The notes below the pieces were generated by a model. The model ran no database searches. It saw nothing but the letters and a program-made list of their open reading frames with translations, and was not told the DNA's origin. The position numbers were made by a program, and so were the translations under genes. Source: Candidatus Viadribacter manganicus (GTDB lineage: Bacteria > Pseudomonadota > Alphaproteobacteria > Caulobacterales > Aquidulcibacteraceae). Taken from it: a DNA stretch of 64,000 nt. Positions within the stretch are counted from its first letter, which is position 1; each line of letters starts with the position of its first letter. Below are positions 40,132 to 47,065 of the stretch, one piece after another. The stretch is from the NCBI RefSeq assembly GCF_001679665.1, contig NZ_CP013244.1, forward strand, positions 1,240,001 through 1,304,000, given 5' to 3'.

Positions 40132-41268
40132 CTAGCGGGAACGTCCGCGCGCGCTCACCGGCCAAATGTTGATCAGCTCGCCACCGCGCACGACGTGGTA
40201 GGCATCATACAAGTTCACGGTTGGATCGCAGTGCGGCACGGCGAGACTGACGTGATCGCCAATATGAAAGGGATGATCAGGCGCAATCAGCGCGCCATGC
40301 TCGTCGCCCATGAAAACGAACATTGCGCCCGCCGGCGCGCCGTCCATCACCACCGGCAAACCGCCATCCGTTGAGAGCGCCTTGAAGCCGGCGTCAATGG
40401 TTGCCATCGAAGTTGAGTTGGCCGAGATCACGTGCGCATCGACGAACAGTGATGTCTCAAACGCCTTGCGCCCCTGCCCGTCGAGATCGCAGTCATTGTA
40501 CTGCTTGTCCATAAACACGTACGAACCGGTTTGCAGCTCAGTGAGCACGCCTAGCTCAGCGTCGATCTGGTGTGTGCCCGTACCGCCGCCGGTGACGATG
40601 TTCGGCGGATGACCGGCGCCCCGGAGCGCCTCCAAAACTGTCTTCAAATAATTGGTGCGATCCTCAATCGCTGCACGGCGATCGGCGTAAGATTCAATAT
40701 GCTGCTGGGCGCCGCAATAATATTGAACGCCCGCGAGGCGCAGCGATGGCGTCTCGCTGATGCGTTTCGCAAGCGCCACCGCCGCCTCCGGGCTCGGCAC
40801 GCCGGTTCGGCGAATACCCGGATCCACATCAATCACAATGTTGAGCGTTTGATCTGACGCCTGCGCAGCTGCAGCCAACGCATCGACGTTAACGGGATTG
40901 TCCACAACAACCCGCAACGTCCTGATCTTCGCGTTCAACCCCGCCAAACGAGCGATCGCCTGCGGCGTCACCACAGGCGAGGTGATCAAAATGTCCTGGA
41001 TGGCGCCCTCCGCCAGAGCCTCCGCTTCGCCGAGCTTGGCGCAGCACACGCCAACCGCGCCCGCCTCGATCTGCAGCTTTGCGATCTCGACACTCTTATG
41101 GGTCTTCGCGTGCGGACGCAGCGCCAGCTTATTGGCGCGGGCGAACGCCGCCATCGTCTCAATGTTGCGCCCGAGCGCATCGCGATCGATCACCAGCACC
41201 GGCGTGTTCAAAGCCAAGCGCGAACCCTGCTGTCCGATCAAATGCTTATGCAAATCGATGTCATTCAC
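40132..41268 (-). CDS. D-threonine aldolase / D-serine dehydratase-like PLP enzyme
   Basis: This 378-residue fold-type III PLP enzyme has an alanine racemase-like N-terminal barrel. The PLP lysine is in RPHAKTHKS, the phosphate-binding segment is GGGTGT, and the C-terminal DSD1-like domain has the metal-ligand motif VPHCDPTVNLYD. That pair of features defines the D-threonine aldolase/DSD1 group, which acts on D-3-hydroxyamino acids. GTG at 41268 overlaps the upstream stop as GTGA, so it is coupled to the ALO-type oxidase. The exact substrate is unknown. Confidence 0.85.
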   Translation of the reverse strand: MNDIDLHKHLIGQQGSRLALNTPVLVIDRDALGRNIETMAAFARANKLALRPHAKTHKSVEIAKLQIEAGAVGVCCAKLGEAEALAEGAIQDILITSPVVTPQAIARLAGLNAKIRTLRVVVDNPVNVDALAAAAQASDQTLNIVIDVDPGIRRTGVPSPEAAVALAKRISETPSLRLAGVQYYCGAQQHIESYADRRAAIEDRTNYLKTVLEALRGAGHPPNIVTGGGTGTHQIDAELGVLTELQTGSYVFMDKQYNDCDLDGQGRKAFETSLFVDAHVISANSTSMATIDAGFKALSTDGGLPVVMDGAPAGAMFVFMGDEHGALIAPDHPFHIGDHVSLAVPHCDPTVNLYDAYHVVRGGELINIWPVSARGRSR

Positions 41269-42542
41269 GTTGGCTTTTCCTCGATCGCGAATGTTTGCAT
41301 CAAGTGCGCGTTTGCGAACTTTGCACCAGGATCGATAGCCTCGCGCACGGATTTGAACTTGGCCGCGTCCGGATAGAGCGCATCGACGTCGCGCGCAGAT
41401 AGCGTGTGCCGCTTGGCCCAATGGGGCCGCCCGCCATGGGCGCGGAAGATCGGTTCGGCTTGGGCAAACAAGTCGCGCCACGGCATCTTCGCAAATTGGT
41501 GCATCGATATCGACGCACCGGCCGTGGCATTGAATGGCGAAAGCCAAATGTCATCGCCAGCCGTGAGACGAAACTCAAACGGGAACGTGACCGGCAGCTT
41601 GCGTTTTTGAATCCACGCAATCGCCTCTTTCAACGCCGCCCAGCCGTTGGCGCGTGGCAATTCATATTCCATCTCCTCAAAGCGCACCGTGCGATCGGAT
41701 GGAAAAATTTGATACGCGGGCCCGACGCGCCGCTGACGCACGCCGGGACCGACGATCACCGGCTGCAATCGCCGCGTAAGCCAAGGCGCCAGAGAACACA
41801 CTTCGCAGACGATCCGAAACGCCCGGTCGTCGATATCGTTCATGTGCTTTAAGGCGCCCTCGGACGGCGCCGGGTTCAGCGTCTTCAACACGACATACTT
41901 GCCGTACGCAAACACGAAGAACTCGACATGCCGATTGTTGGCCGCGAGTTCGCCCCATCGCGCCTCGACCTCTTCGAGCGGATAGGTCTCGACACGTTCT
42001 TCAAGGTGATAGGCAGGCAGAACATCGATCTCGATCTGCGTCGCGACACCGACCATGCCGAGTGAGAGCCGCGCTGCCTGAAAGAGCTCTGGTCGTTCGC
42101 TTTCACTGCACGTAACGATGGCGCCGTCGGCCATCATCAGCCGAAAACCGCGGGCCGCCGTTGAAAGGGAGCCAAGTTGTGCGCCTGTGCCATGCGTGCC
42201 AGTCCCGATCGCACCGGCCAATGATTGGGGATTCACATCGCCCTGATTGATCAGCGACACGCCGCTTTCCCAGAGGGCGGCGGTCAGTTTCGCCAAACTC
42301 CAGCCCGCGGGCGCCCAGACGCGCGATTTATCAGCGTTGAAACAAATGCCGCCCTCAAGCTCACAAAGCGAGAGCAACGCGCCGTCAGTTTCACAAAGCG
42401 GCATGAATGAATGGCCTGCGCCGACAACGCGCACTTTACGTGCTTGCGTCACCAGCGTTGCCAATTCAGCTTCAGTCTTTGGCTGTGCAACCAAATGCGG
42501 GCTAGCGCGTACGCTGCCGGACCAATTCTTCCACTGCATCAA
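41265..42542 (-). CDS. FAD-linked sugar-lactone oxidase, ALO family
   Basis: This 425-residue flavoprotein has an N-terminal PCMH-type FAD-binding domain (VGAGHSFMPL near residue 40; GTGTHGTG near 110) and a C-terminal D-arabinono-1,4-lactone oxidase domain with the hallmark HWAK (PHWAKRH) and the end pattern FANAHLMQTF. Relatives oxidise aldonolactones or alditols. It starts MMQWKNWSG; either Met is possible. It is cotranscribed with the DTA/DSD1-like gene, an odd pairing with no pathway I can name. Confidence 0.85.
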   Translation of the reverse strand: MMQWKNWSGSVRASPHLVAQPKTEAELATLVTQARKVRVVGAGHSFMPLCETDGALLSLCELEGGICFNADKSRVWAPAGWSLAKLTAALWESGVSLINQGDVNPQSLAGAIGTGTHGTGAQLGSLSTAARGFRLMMADGAIVTCSESERPELFQAARLSLGMVGVATQIEIDVLPAYHLEERVETYPLEEVEARWGELAANNRHVEFFVFAYGKYVVLKTLNPAPSEGALKHMNDIDDRAFRIVCEVCSLAPWLTRRLQPVIVGPGVRQRRVGPAYQIFPSDRTVRFEEMEYELPRANGWAALKEAIAWIQKRKLPVTFPFEFRLTAGDDIWLSPFNATAGASISMHQFAKMPWRDLFAQAEPIFRAHGGRPHWAKRHTLSARDVDALYPDAAKFKSVREAIDPGAKFANAHLMQTFAIEEKPT

Positions 42543-42595
42543 CGCAACATCCCTGCACGCACATGCGCGCAGGGATGCTCAAGCGTCAACCGTGC

Positions 42596-42976
42596 TTAGA
42601 CGTTGCCTTCAAGACGCGAAGACACGATGCCGGCGATAATCACCGCCGCGTAGCTCGCGAACATCAGGGCCGAGAACTCCGGCTGCAGCGACGCATCAAG
42701 GTTCGGGAAGACGATGTGGAAGCTGTTGATTTCGTAAATGCCGACCAGAAGGCCAGGCACCGCCATGATCGAAGCCGCTTCAGCGCGGTCCGTCGGCGCA
42801 ACCTTCATTAGCTTCAAAACGAGATAGGTGAGAATGAGCAAGCCAATCGGCAGCGTCATGAACAACCACGACACGCCACCCGGGCCTGCTTGAAATCCAA
42901 GTTCGCCGACAAAGCGGAACGCAACGGCAATCGCGATCCAGATCACGAAGCCAACGGCCATCCAACGTACGATCAT
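42596..42976 (-). CDS. Four-helix membrane protein, possibly DUF5367-like
   Basis: This 126-residue protein has four hydrophobic segments (about 5-27, 36-58, 67-85 and 100-120). It begins MIVRWMAVGFVIWIAIAVAF and ends in SSRLEGNV. The N-terminal pattern recalls small DUF5367-type membrane proteins, but I am not sure. It stands alone between the ALO gene and the accessory region. Function unknown. Confidence 0.65.
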   Translation of the reverse strand: MIVRWMAVGFVIWIAIAVAFRFVGELGFQAGPGGVSWLFMTLPIGLLILTYLVLKLMKVAPTDRAEAASIMAVPGLLVGIYEINSFHIVFPNLDASLQPEFSALMFASYAAVIIAGIVSSRLEGNV

Positions 42977-43170
42977 GATAGTACTCCCCCGGGCTTCCCG
43001 ACTCCTGGGACCCGCTGGGGCGCAAGATTAGAAATTCCTTGCCTGGCTGCAATGCAGCGCGCGCGACGGGCGACATCTCTTCGCGCATCTCATTGAAATA
43101 GCAGTCATATTTGACGCACCTGCCAACGCTCGGACGCGCTCGAAGGGAACCTTGCGCCCGCACCGCTCAT

Positions 43171-43533
43171 TTGCCCTCTCTGACAGAGCTTTCCCAAACC
43201 GCCCCGGCCAACAGATTCCAGCCCCCCGAAGACCTGATCGGTGACCCAAGCCTCAGCCTTGAGGAAAAGCGCGATCTCCTCAAGGCGTGGGAAGCCGATC
43301 TGCGCGCGCACCTCGTCGCTTCAGAAGAAGGCATGACCCGGGCCGATCGCGGTGACGCTGTCGGAGGTGCTCGCAGCGAAGGAGGTGCTCGCAGCGAAAG
43401 ACAAACGTCCAATCGCGACGCCGCCAAGGCCATCGGACGCACAAGCCTAATCTTCGTCGCATCTTATGAAAACGCGTTGAAAACGTGGGCTTTAGCGGGG
43501 TCAGTGGGAACGGCGAGCGCGTTTGCGCGTTGA
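43171..43533 (+). CDS. Small conserved hypothetical protein with internal 18-bp tandem duplication
   Basis: About 120 residues. The core FQPPEDLIGDPSLSLEEKRD, LLKAWEADLR and SEEGM recalls a widespread small alphaproteobacterial protein family (FxSPEEV...LS..EK..IL..W..D.R....AEEEGM). TTG 43171 is a guess, since no ATG precedes the core; TTG 43111 is possible. Two exact copies of an 18-base unit at 43363-43398 encode GGARSE twice. The perfect EcfG promoter for the next gene lies across its 3' end. Function unknown. Confidence 0.55.
   Translation: MPSLTELSQTAPANRFQPPEDLIGDPSLSLEEKRDLLKAWEADLRAHLVASEEGMTRADRGDAVGGARSEGGARSERQTSNRDAAKAIGRTSLIFVASYENALKTWALAGSVGTASAFAR
43363..43398 (+). repeat. 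Exact 18-bp tandem duplication inside a small gene
   Basis: GGAGGTGCTCGCAGCGAA occurs twice in direct succession (43363-43380 and 43381-43398). The unit is a multiple of three, so the frame is kept. It looks like a recent slippage event and might vary between strains. Confidence 0.9.
43507..43531 (+). promoter_or_regulatory. EcfG promoter for the 43574-43834 gene
   Basis: GGAAC at 43507-43511, 16 bases, CGTT at 43528-43531: a perfect general-stress promoter, 42 bases before the ATG. It is 30 kb away from the stress locus. Confidence 0.8.
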
Positions 43534-43573
43534 CCCAAAGCGCTCGCGAAACCCGCTTTGCCTTGGATATTTC

Positions 43574-43834
43574 ATGCCTGCCTATTCAACGATTGAGCGC
43601 GCGTTCGAAATTGCGCGCTCGCAAGATTGCCATTCACTCGACGAGCTGCGTTCCAAGCTTTCGCGCGAAGGCTACGCCGACGCCGTCGCACAAACGAGCT
43701 TCCCGTTCGTGCGCAAGCAATTGCAGGACCTGATGCAAGGCCGCACGGCGAGCAGCCCCAAAAAACTCGAACGGTCTCGCAAAAGAGGCCTCCTCAAGCT
43801 CGGTTTTGAACATCCCCTTCGATCGGACGGCTAA
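43574..43834 (+). CDS. Small conserved hypothetical protein under an EcfG promoter
   Basis: This 86-residue basic, helical protein begins MPAYSTIERAFEIARSQDC, then LDELRSKLSREGY, and ends in a lysine/arginine-rich tail. Similar short proteins with IERAFELARSG...EIR..L..EGY...HL.GPSLR..L occur across alphaproteobacteria without known function. The upstream perfect EcfG promoter marks it as stress-induced. A 7-bp hairpin follows the stop. Confidence 0.7.
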   Translation: MPAYSTIERAFEIARSQDCHSLDELRSKLSREGYADAVAQTSFPFVRKQLQDLMQGRTASSPKKLERSRKRGLLKLGFEHPLRSDG

Positions 43835-43840
43835 ACCCCT

Positions 43841-43859
43841 GTTGCGAGTTAATCGCAAC
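43841..43859 (+). terminator. Hairpin after the small EcfG-controlled gene
   Basis: A perfect 7-bp stem GTTGCGA/TCGCAAC closes a GTTAA loop 6 bases after the stop codon. No U-tract follows, so termination is uncertain. Confidence 0.35.
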
Positions 43860-44030
43860 AAAGGTTGCGCCACCTCTGCCCAGCGCGATCTCGGTGAACG
43901 ATATTGCGATTGGGCGTCGCCGCCGCCGGCGGCCGCGCTCCTGCGCTGCGCCGAGCCCCGCGCCGATTGAAAGACGCAAGAGCGCGTCTCGTCCCTTACG
44001 GCTGCGATCGCTGACGCGTCGCTCGGCCAA

Positions 44031-44078
44031 GCGGTCAGGCGGTCAGGCGGTGAGGCGGTGAGGCGGTGAGGCGGTGAG
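44031..44078. repeat. Six tandem copies of an 8-bp unit GCGGT(C/G)AG
   Basis: Two GCGGTCAG units are followed by four GCGGTGAG units without interruption, with a partial seventh (GCG). This is a microsatellite-like array, too short and lacking spacers to be CRISPR. Confidence 0.9.
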
Positions 44079-44107
44079 GCGCCCCAGTTCCCGCTCCTTG
44101 CCTCCAT

Positions 44108-44186
44108 CGCATGCGGTCGGGCGCGCGCAAGGGCCAAGCCTTCGGGCGCTTCGCGCGCCCTTGCGCGCGCCCTCTTCCCGCATGCG
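44108..44186 (+). ncRNA. Long interrupted hairpin capped by C(UUCG)G; possible structured RNA or leader
   Basis: A 9-bp outer stem (CGCATGCGG 44108-44116 with CCGCATGCG 44178-44186), a small internal loop, and a perfect 16-bp inner stem (44119-44134 with 44157-44172) enclose a loop. That loop itself folds as AAGC-C-TTCG-GG-C-GCTT. On the plus strand the cap is the very stable C(UUCG)G tetraloop. It lies about 70 bases before the SSB-like gene. It could be a structured leader, a small RNA or a REP-like DNA hairpin. Confidence 0.4.
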
Positions 44187-44254
44187 CCCAACGCAAGCGT
44201 CGCGGGGAACGGCTCGCGGCGCGCCACCGGCGCCATCCGGTTGGACTTTCTCCA

Positions 44255-44569
44255 ATGCTTTCATTTTCACTCACCGGCATGATCGGTTGCGTGCTTGTAA
44301 CCGCGCCACATGAACTGACGCTTGCAATCTCTTCAACGCTGGATCGCGAACATGAGCCCTCACGCGTAGCTTGGGTCCTTTGCATCGCGCGACGCCAGAA
44401 GCTCCGCGTACAAATCCTTAACGAGCTTCGCGAAGGCGATAACGTGCGTATCGAAGGCGAGATCGAGCAGCGCCGACGCCAGGTCGGCGAGCTTGGCTTT
44501 TTCTCCGTTGGCTTCATCATCCATTCGATTGAGCGGCTTTCCTCTTCTTTTGAAGGAGGCGCGTCATGA
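44255..44569 (+). CDS. SSB-like / OB-fold protein (possible phage or mobile-element gene)
   Basis: This 104-residue protein starts MLSFSLTGMIGCVLVTAP and has strands typical of a single-strand-binding OB fold: RVAWVLCIARRQKLRVQILN, LREGDNVRIEGEIEQRRRQV and FFSVGFIIHSIERL. The GD-V-I-G-I-R pattern in the middle matches SSB family proteins, though it is shorter and has no acidic C-terminal tail. It overlaps the HNH-like gene by ATGA, so the pair is cotranscribed. Composition and company suggest a prophage remnant. The fold call is moderate. Confidence 0.55.
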   Translation: MLSFSLTGMIGCVLVTAPHELTLAISSTLDREHEPSRVAWVLCIARRQKLRVQILNELREGDNVRIEGEIEQRRRQVGELGFFSVGFIIHSIERLSSSFEGGAS

Positions 44570-45015
44570 AGCGGCTCTATCTCACAAAGCGCGAATATGA
44601 TGCGCTTTTCGATGCGCAGCATGGTTGCTGCTGCGTTCGAGGATGCCGGGCAAGCGAGAACCTCATCGCCGAGCACTCGAGGCCCAATGCGCTAAAGCCC
44701 GGAAAACCCGATCTATTGATGTGCGCGCCGCGCCACAAGACAAAGACGCTGCGCGATATCAAAGCCATCGCCAAAGTCAAAAGGCTGAACGGCAAACCGC
44801 GAGCCAATAGGAGCGGCGCAAGAAATTTGGATCAAGCTTCTAAGGACGCGGGTTTGATAAAGGTGGGTGAGCGGACGGCCCCGAATAGACGCCCCTCTGG
44901 GGCGTCTATTCTTCGTCATTTTAATTGTAGTGCTGAGAGGATCTCAGGCGCGCTCCGACCAATGAGGTCCTTGTGCGCTTCTGCTACAAGTATCGCTTCC
45001 AGTTGCTTGTCATAA
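44566..45015 (+). CDS. HNH-like endonuclease, C-terminus probably decayed
   Basis: The first 80 codons give MKRLYLTKREYDALFDAQHG, then CCCVRGCRASENLIAEHSRP and CAPRHKTKTLRDIKAIAKVKR, which is the layout of small phage HNH nucleases (paired Cys, Asn/His, then Cys...HK-TK). After about codon 80 the frame loses protein character, crosses the 44883-44911 hairpin, and runs 100 bases into the opposite-strand host-attachment gene. In another frame ERRKKFGSS and GRGFDKGG look like a normal HNH ending, interrupted by stops. I suspect a frameshift near 44800; the N-terminal catalytic part could still be made. Confidence 0.55.
   Translation: MKRLYLTKREYDALFDAQHGCCCVRGCRASENLIAEHSRPNALKPGKPDLLMCAPRHKTKTLRDIKAIAKVKRLNGKPRANRSGARNLDQASKDAGLIKVGERTAPNRRPSGASILRHFNCSAERISGALRPMRSLCASATSIASSCLS
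44883..44911. terminator. Strong hairpin between convergent HNH-like and host-attachment genes
   Basis: A perfect 13-bp stem (44883-44895 with 44899-44911) has a 3-base loop. The plus strand continues TTCGTCATTTT. It fits a bidirectional terminator. Confidence 0.75.
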
Positions 45016-45317
45016 TGCCGGCGCATCTCGCCCAAGGTACGGGGCGGTGCAACAACGACGAGGTGCTTTATCTCGCCTTTTATCGCCCCCTGATTAAGCC
45101 ATCCGACCACTGCTGCGGCGTGCGCATCCTCACCCAACAGATGTCCAGGGTTAGCCGAACTCGTAATATGGCGAGCGCCTGAACTTTTGTTGTGCTCTTC
45201 AAGCTTAGGCGCATCCATTCGCGAAAGCTCCGCTGCCGTCTCGTTGCCGACGTTGCGATAAAGTTCGAGCTTTTCGCCATCGACAACAACGACAATGGCC
45301 CCATGAGGCAACAGCAT
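44916..45317 (-). CDS. Host-attachment-type protein (PF10116-like)
   Basis: This 133-residue soluble protein starts MLLPHGAIVVVVDGEKLELY and contains DAHAAAVVGWLNQGAIKGEI, HLVVVAPPRTLGEMRRHYDK and a final KDLIGRSAPEI. These match the family named for an Agrobacterium protein needed for attachment to plant cells, now known widely in proteobacteria. Family members often lie in oxygen-regulated clusters. A perfect FNR/FixK-like box lies about 105 bases upstream at 45423-45436. Molecular function is unknown; the name need not imply host contact here. Confidence 0.85.
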   Translation of the reverse strand: MLLPHGAIVVVVDGEKLELYRNVGNETAAELSRMDAPKLEEHNKSSGARHITSSANPGHLLGEDAHAAAVVGWLNQGAIKGEIKHLVVVAPPRTLGEMRRHYDKQLEAILVAEAHKDLIGRSAPEILSALQLK

Positions 45318-45422
45318 GCGTTTCTCCTGACGTCATCTCTAAGACACAACGGGGCTTGGGTCAGCTTGCGCCGCCGAGCCAGATCTAAGGCCCCAGCATC
45401 GGCGCTTGTGATCTTGTTTGAC

Positions 45423-45436
45423 TTGATCCGCATCAA
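45423..45436. promoter_or_regulatory. Perfect FNR/FixK-type box TTGAT-CCGC-ATCAA
   Basis: This 14-bp palindrome has the exact FNR-family form TTGAT-N4-ATCAA. Counting about 41 bases from its centre toward the host-attachment gene puts a start site near 45388 with a leader of about 70 bases, a normal activating geometry. Confidence 0.7.
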
Positions 45437-45601
45437 GCGCGGCGCCGTTGAGGGCCAGTTGCGCCAAAGTGGCGTTCATTCACCGCCTGCTTAGGCGCTG
45501 CACGCGCCTTGCCAAGGAGGCCCGTTTGCTTGTTTTGCCTATGGCGTCTTGCCGTACGCTCTTCGAAACATTCTTTTGCGGGGCAATAATGCTGGCCGCC
45601 A

Positions 45602-45615
45602 TTGAGAGAGATCAA
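45602..45615. promoter_or_regulatory. FNR/FixK-like box TTGAG-AGAG-ATCAA
   Basis: One mismatch from TTGAT-N4-ATCAA. It lies 57 bases before the L,D-transpeptidase ATG, so a start site about 41 bases from its centre would fall near 45650. Confidence 0.5.
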
Positions 45616-45671
45616 CTTGGTGTATGGATATCGCGCCAGGCTGAAAGTGGCCTGTCCCCGCGAGTTCCCAG

Positions 45672-47045
45672 ATGTTGCATCGTGTGTTGGTCTTTTGCGC
45701 CGCCGCGGCGCTCGCCGCGTGCGCCATGACGCCGCCAGAGGCGCCAAATAGCCCCCCTTCAGCGATCATCCAGCCATTATGGTCGCCCGACGCCGTTGGC
45801 GCACTCATCGAGATCTCTGCTTCGGCGCAGGCCGAGGGGCTTTCCTCATACGAAAGCGCCGCCGCTGAGGTGAGGAACCTTCAACAGGTTTCGACGACCA
45901 GCGCCGCCGACGCGGCCGCTTTCGATCGCGCTGCCGACACGCTCTTTGTCGAGCTTGCGCAAACCTTCGCGCAAGGCGCGGTCGATCCCGCACGCGCCGA
46001 CCCACAATGGCGCATCCCTCGTCCGGCGCTTGGCGACATCACCTCGTTGCTCAGCGCAGCGCGCGGCGATGCAGCTTTGGTGCGAGCGCTGAGAATGCTT
46101 CTGCCCCAAACCAGCGAATATGCAGCGCTTCGCGCTGAGCTCGGGCGGGTGCTCGCAGAGCCGCAAGGTGCGGACGGCCCGTCAGGGCTTAGCCGCGAGG
46201 TCCGGATCGCAAGCCTGCGCGCCAGTCTCGAACGATGGCGCTGGGCGCCGCGCGATTTGCCAAGTCCCCGCATCGAGGTGCGCATCGCCCAGTTCCAAGT
46301 CATTTTGCATGAGACCTCCGCAGCTTCTCGCATCCACACTGCGATTGTGGGCGCTCGCGCAAGTCAGACGCCATCCTTCGCAGCAGAAATCAACGCGGTC
46401 ACCTTGAACCCGACCTGGACGCCGCCGCGCAGCATCCTCAACAACGAACTCTTGCCCCAATTTGCGCGCGACCCGAACGCTGCATCACGCGGCGGTTATG
46501 ATGCGATCGATGCATCGGGCGCGATTGTCGATCCCGCGACGATTGATTGGGCGGCGCGGCCCTTTGCCTATCAGTTGCGTCAACGACCAGGTGCGATGAA
46601 TGCCTTGGGGCGGGTCAAATTCGAGATGCCCAATCGTTATGACATCTACCTCCACGACACGCCTAATCATGGTCTGTTCGCACGAGAGCAGCGCGCACTC
46701 AGCCATGGCTGCGTCCGCGTAGACGACGCGCTCGACCTCGCCGCAGCAGTGTTGACGCCCGCTTTCTCAGCGTCTTCGCTACAAGCGGCAATCGAGACAG
46801 GACAGACAAGGTCGCTGCCGCTCGCGGCGCCACTTCCGGTCTATGCCCTCTACATCACCGCCTCCGGCGCCGAGGGCGCCGTTCTATATGCTGATGATAT
46901 TTACCAGCGCGACGCCGCTTTAATTGCGGCGCTGGAGGCGCCCCAATCTGAGGCCATCGCCGCGCCGAGCGTCACAGCGGCGGCGAGTGAATGCGCGAGC
47001 GCCGGCCAAGATAAGCGCCAAAGGTTTGCCGTTGAAGGCGAATAG
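45672..47045 (+). CDS. L,D-transpeptidase (YkuD domain), lipoprotein
   Basis: This 457-residue envelope enzyme has a lipobox (LAAC, C17), a helical scaffold region (about 20-190), and a YkuD catalytic domain. The domain includes RVKFEMPNRYDIYLHDTPNH and the active site SHGCVR at residues 344-349 with C347. It makes 3-3 peptidoglycan cross-links or anchors lipoproteins. The long N-terminal scaffold and the inserted region resemble the YcbB/LdtD group. A putative FNR-like box precedes it, which would tie wall remodelling to oxygen state. Confidence 0.9.
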   Translation: MLHRVLVFCAAAALAACAMTPPEAPNSPPSAIIQPLWSPDAVGALIEISASAQAEGLSSYESAAAEVRNLQQVSTTSAADAAAFDRAADTLFVELAQTFAQGAVDPARADPQWRIPRPALGDITSLLSAARGDAALVRALRMLLPQTSEYAALRAELGRVLAEPQGADGPSGLSREVRIASLRASLERWRWAPRDLPSPRIEVRIAQFQVILHETSAASRIHTAIVGARASQTPSFAAEINAVTLNPTWTPPRSILNNELLPQFARDPNAASRGGYDAIDASGAIVDPATIDWAARPFAYQLRQRPGAMNALGRVKFEMPNRYDIYLHDTPNHGLFAREQRALSHGCVRVDDALDLAAAVLTPAFSASSLQAAIETGQTRSLPLAAPLPVYALYITASGAEGAVLYADDIYQRDAALIAALEAPQSEAIAAPSVTAAASECASAGQDKRQRFAVEGE

Positions 47046-47065
47046 AAAGGCGCCTGCGCCCGCGC

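Larger units (their letters stand above)
43835..44254. other. Non-coding accessory stretch with repeats and hairpins
   Basis: No supportable gene in 420 bases. It holds a GTTGCGA-GTTAA-TCGCAAC hairpin (43841-43859), six tandem 8-bp units (44031-44078) and a long interrupted hairpin (44108-44186). Long frames on both strands here are low-complexity Arg/Ala/Pro-rich translations of GC-rich DNA. It may be the 5' leader of the SSB-like gene or the edge of a mobile element. Confidence 0.55.
45318..45671. other. Divergent control region with two FNR/FixK-like boxes
   Basis: This 354-base gap between the host-attachment gene and the L,D-transpeptidase has no supportable gene. It contains a perfect box at 45423-45436 and a one-mismatch box at 45602-45615, plus the promoters of both flanking genes. 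Confidence 0.6.

Noticed and set aside
44031..44078. The 8-bp repeats as a CRISPR array
   Set aside because: Units are 8 bp with no spacers, and there are no cas genes in the window.
43835..44676. Long open frames on both strands through the GC-rich accessory stretch (for example 44035-44676 minus, 43634-44236 minus)
   Set aside because: They are Arg/Ala/Pro-rich, run across the tandem repeats and hairpin, overlap better-supported genes and have no motifs or ribosome sites.
45433..45808. Minus-strand frames opposite the L,D-transpeptidase leader
   Set aside because: They overlap the lipoprotein signal on the other strand, have no motifs and lie in a region with regulatory boxes.
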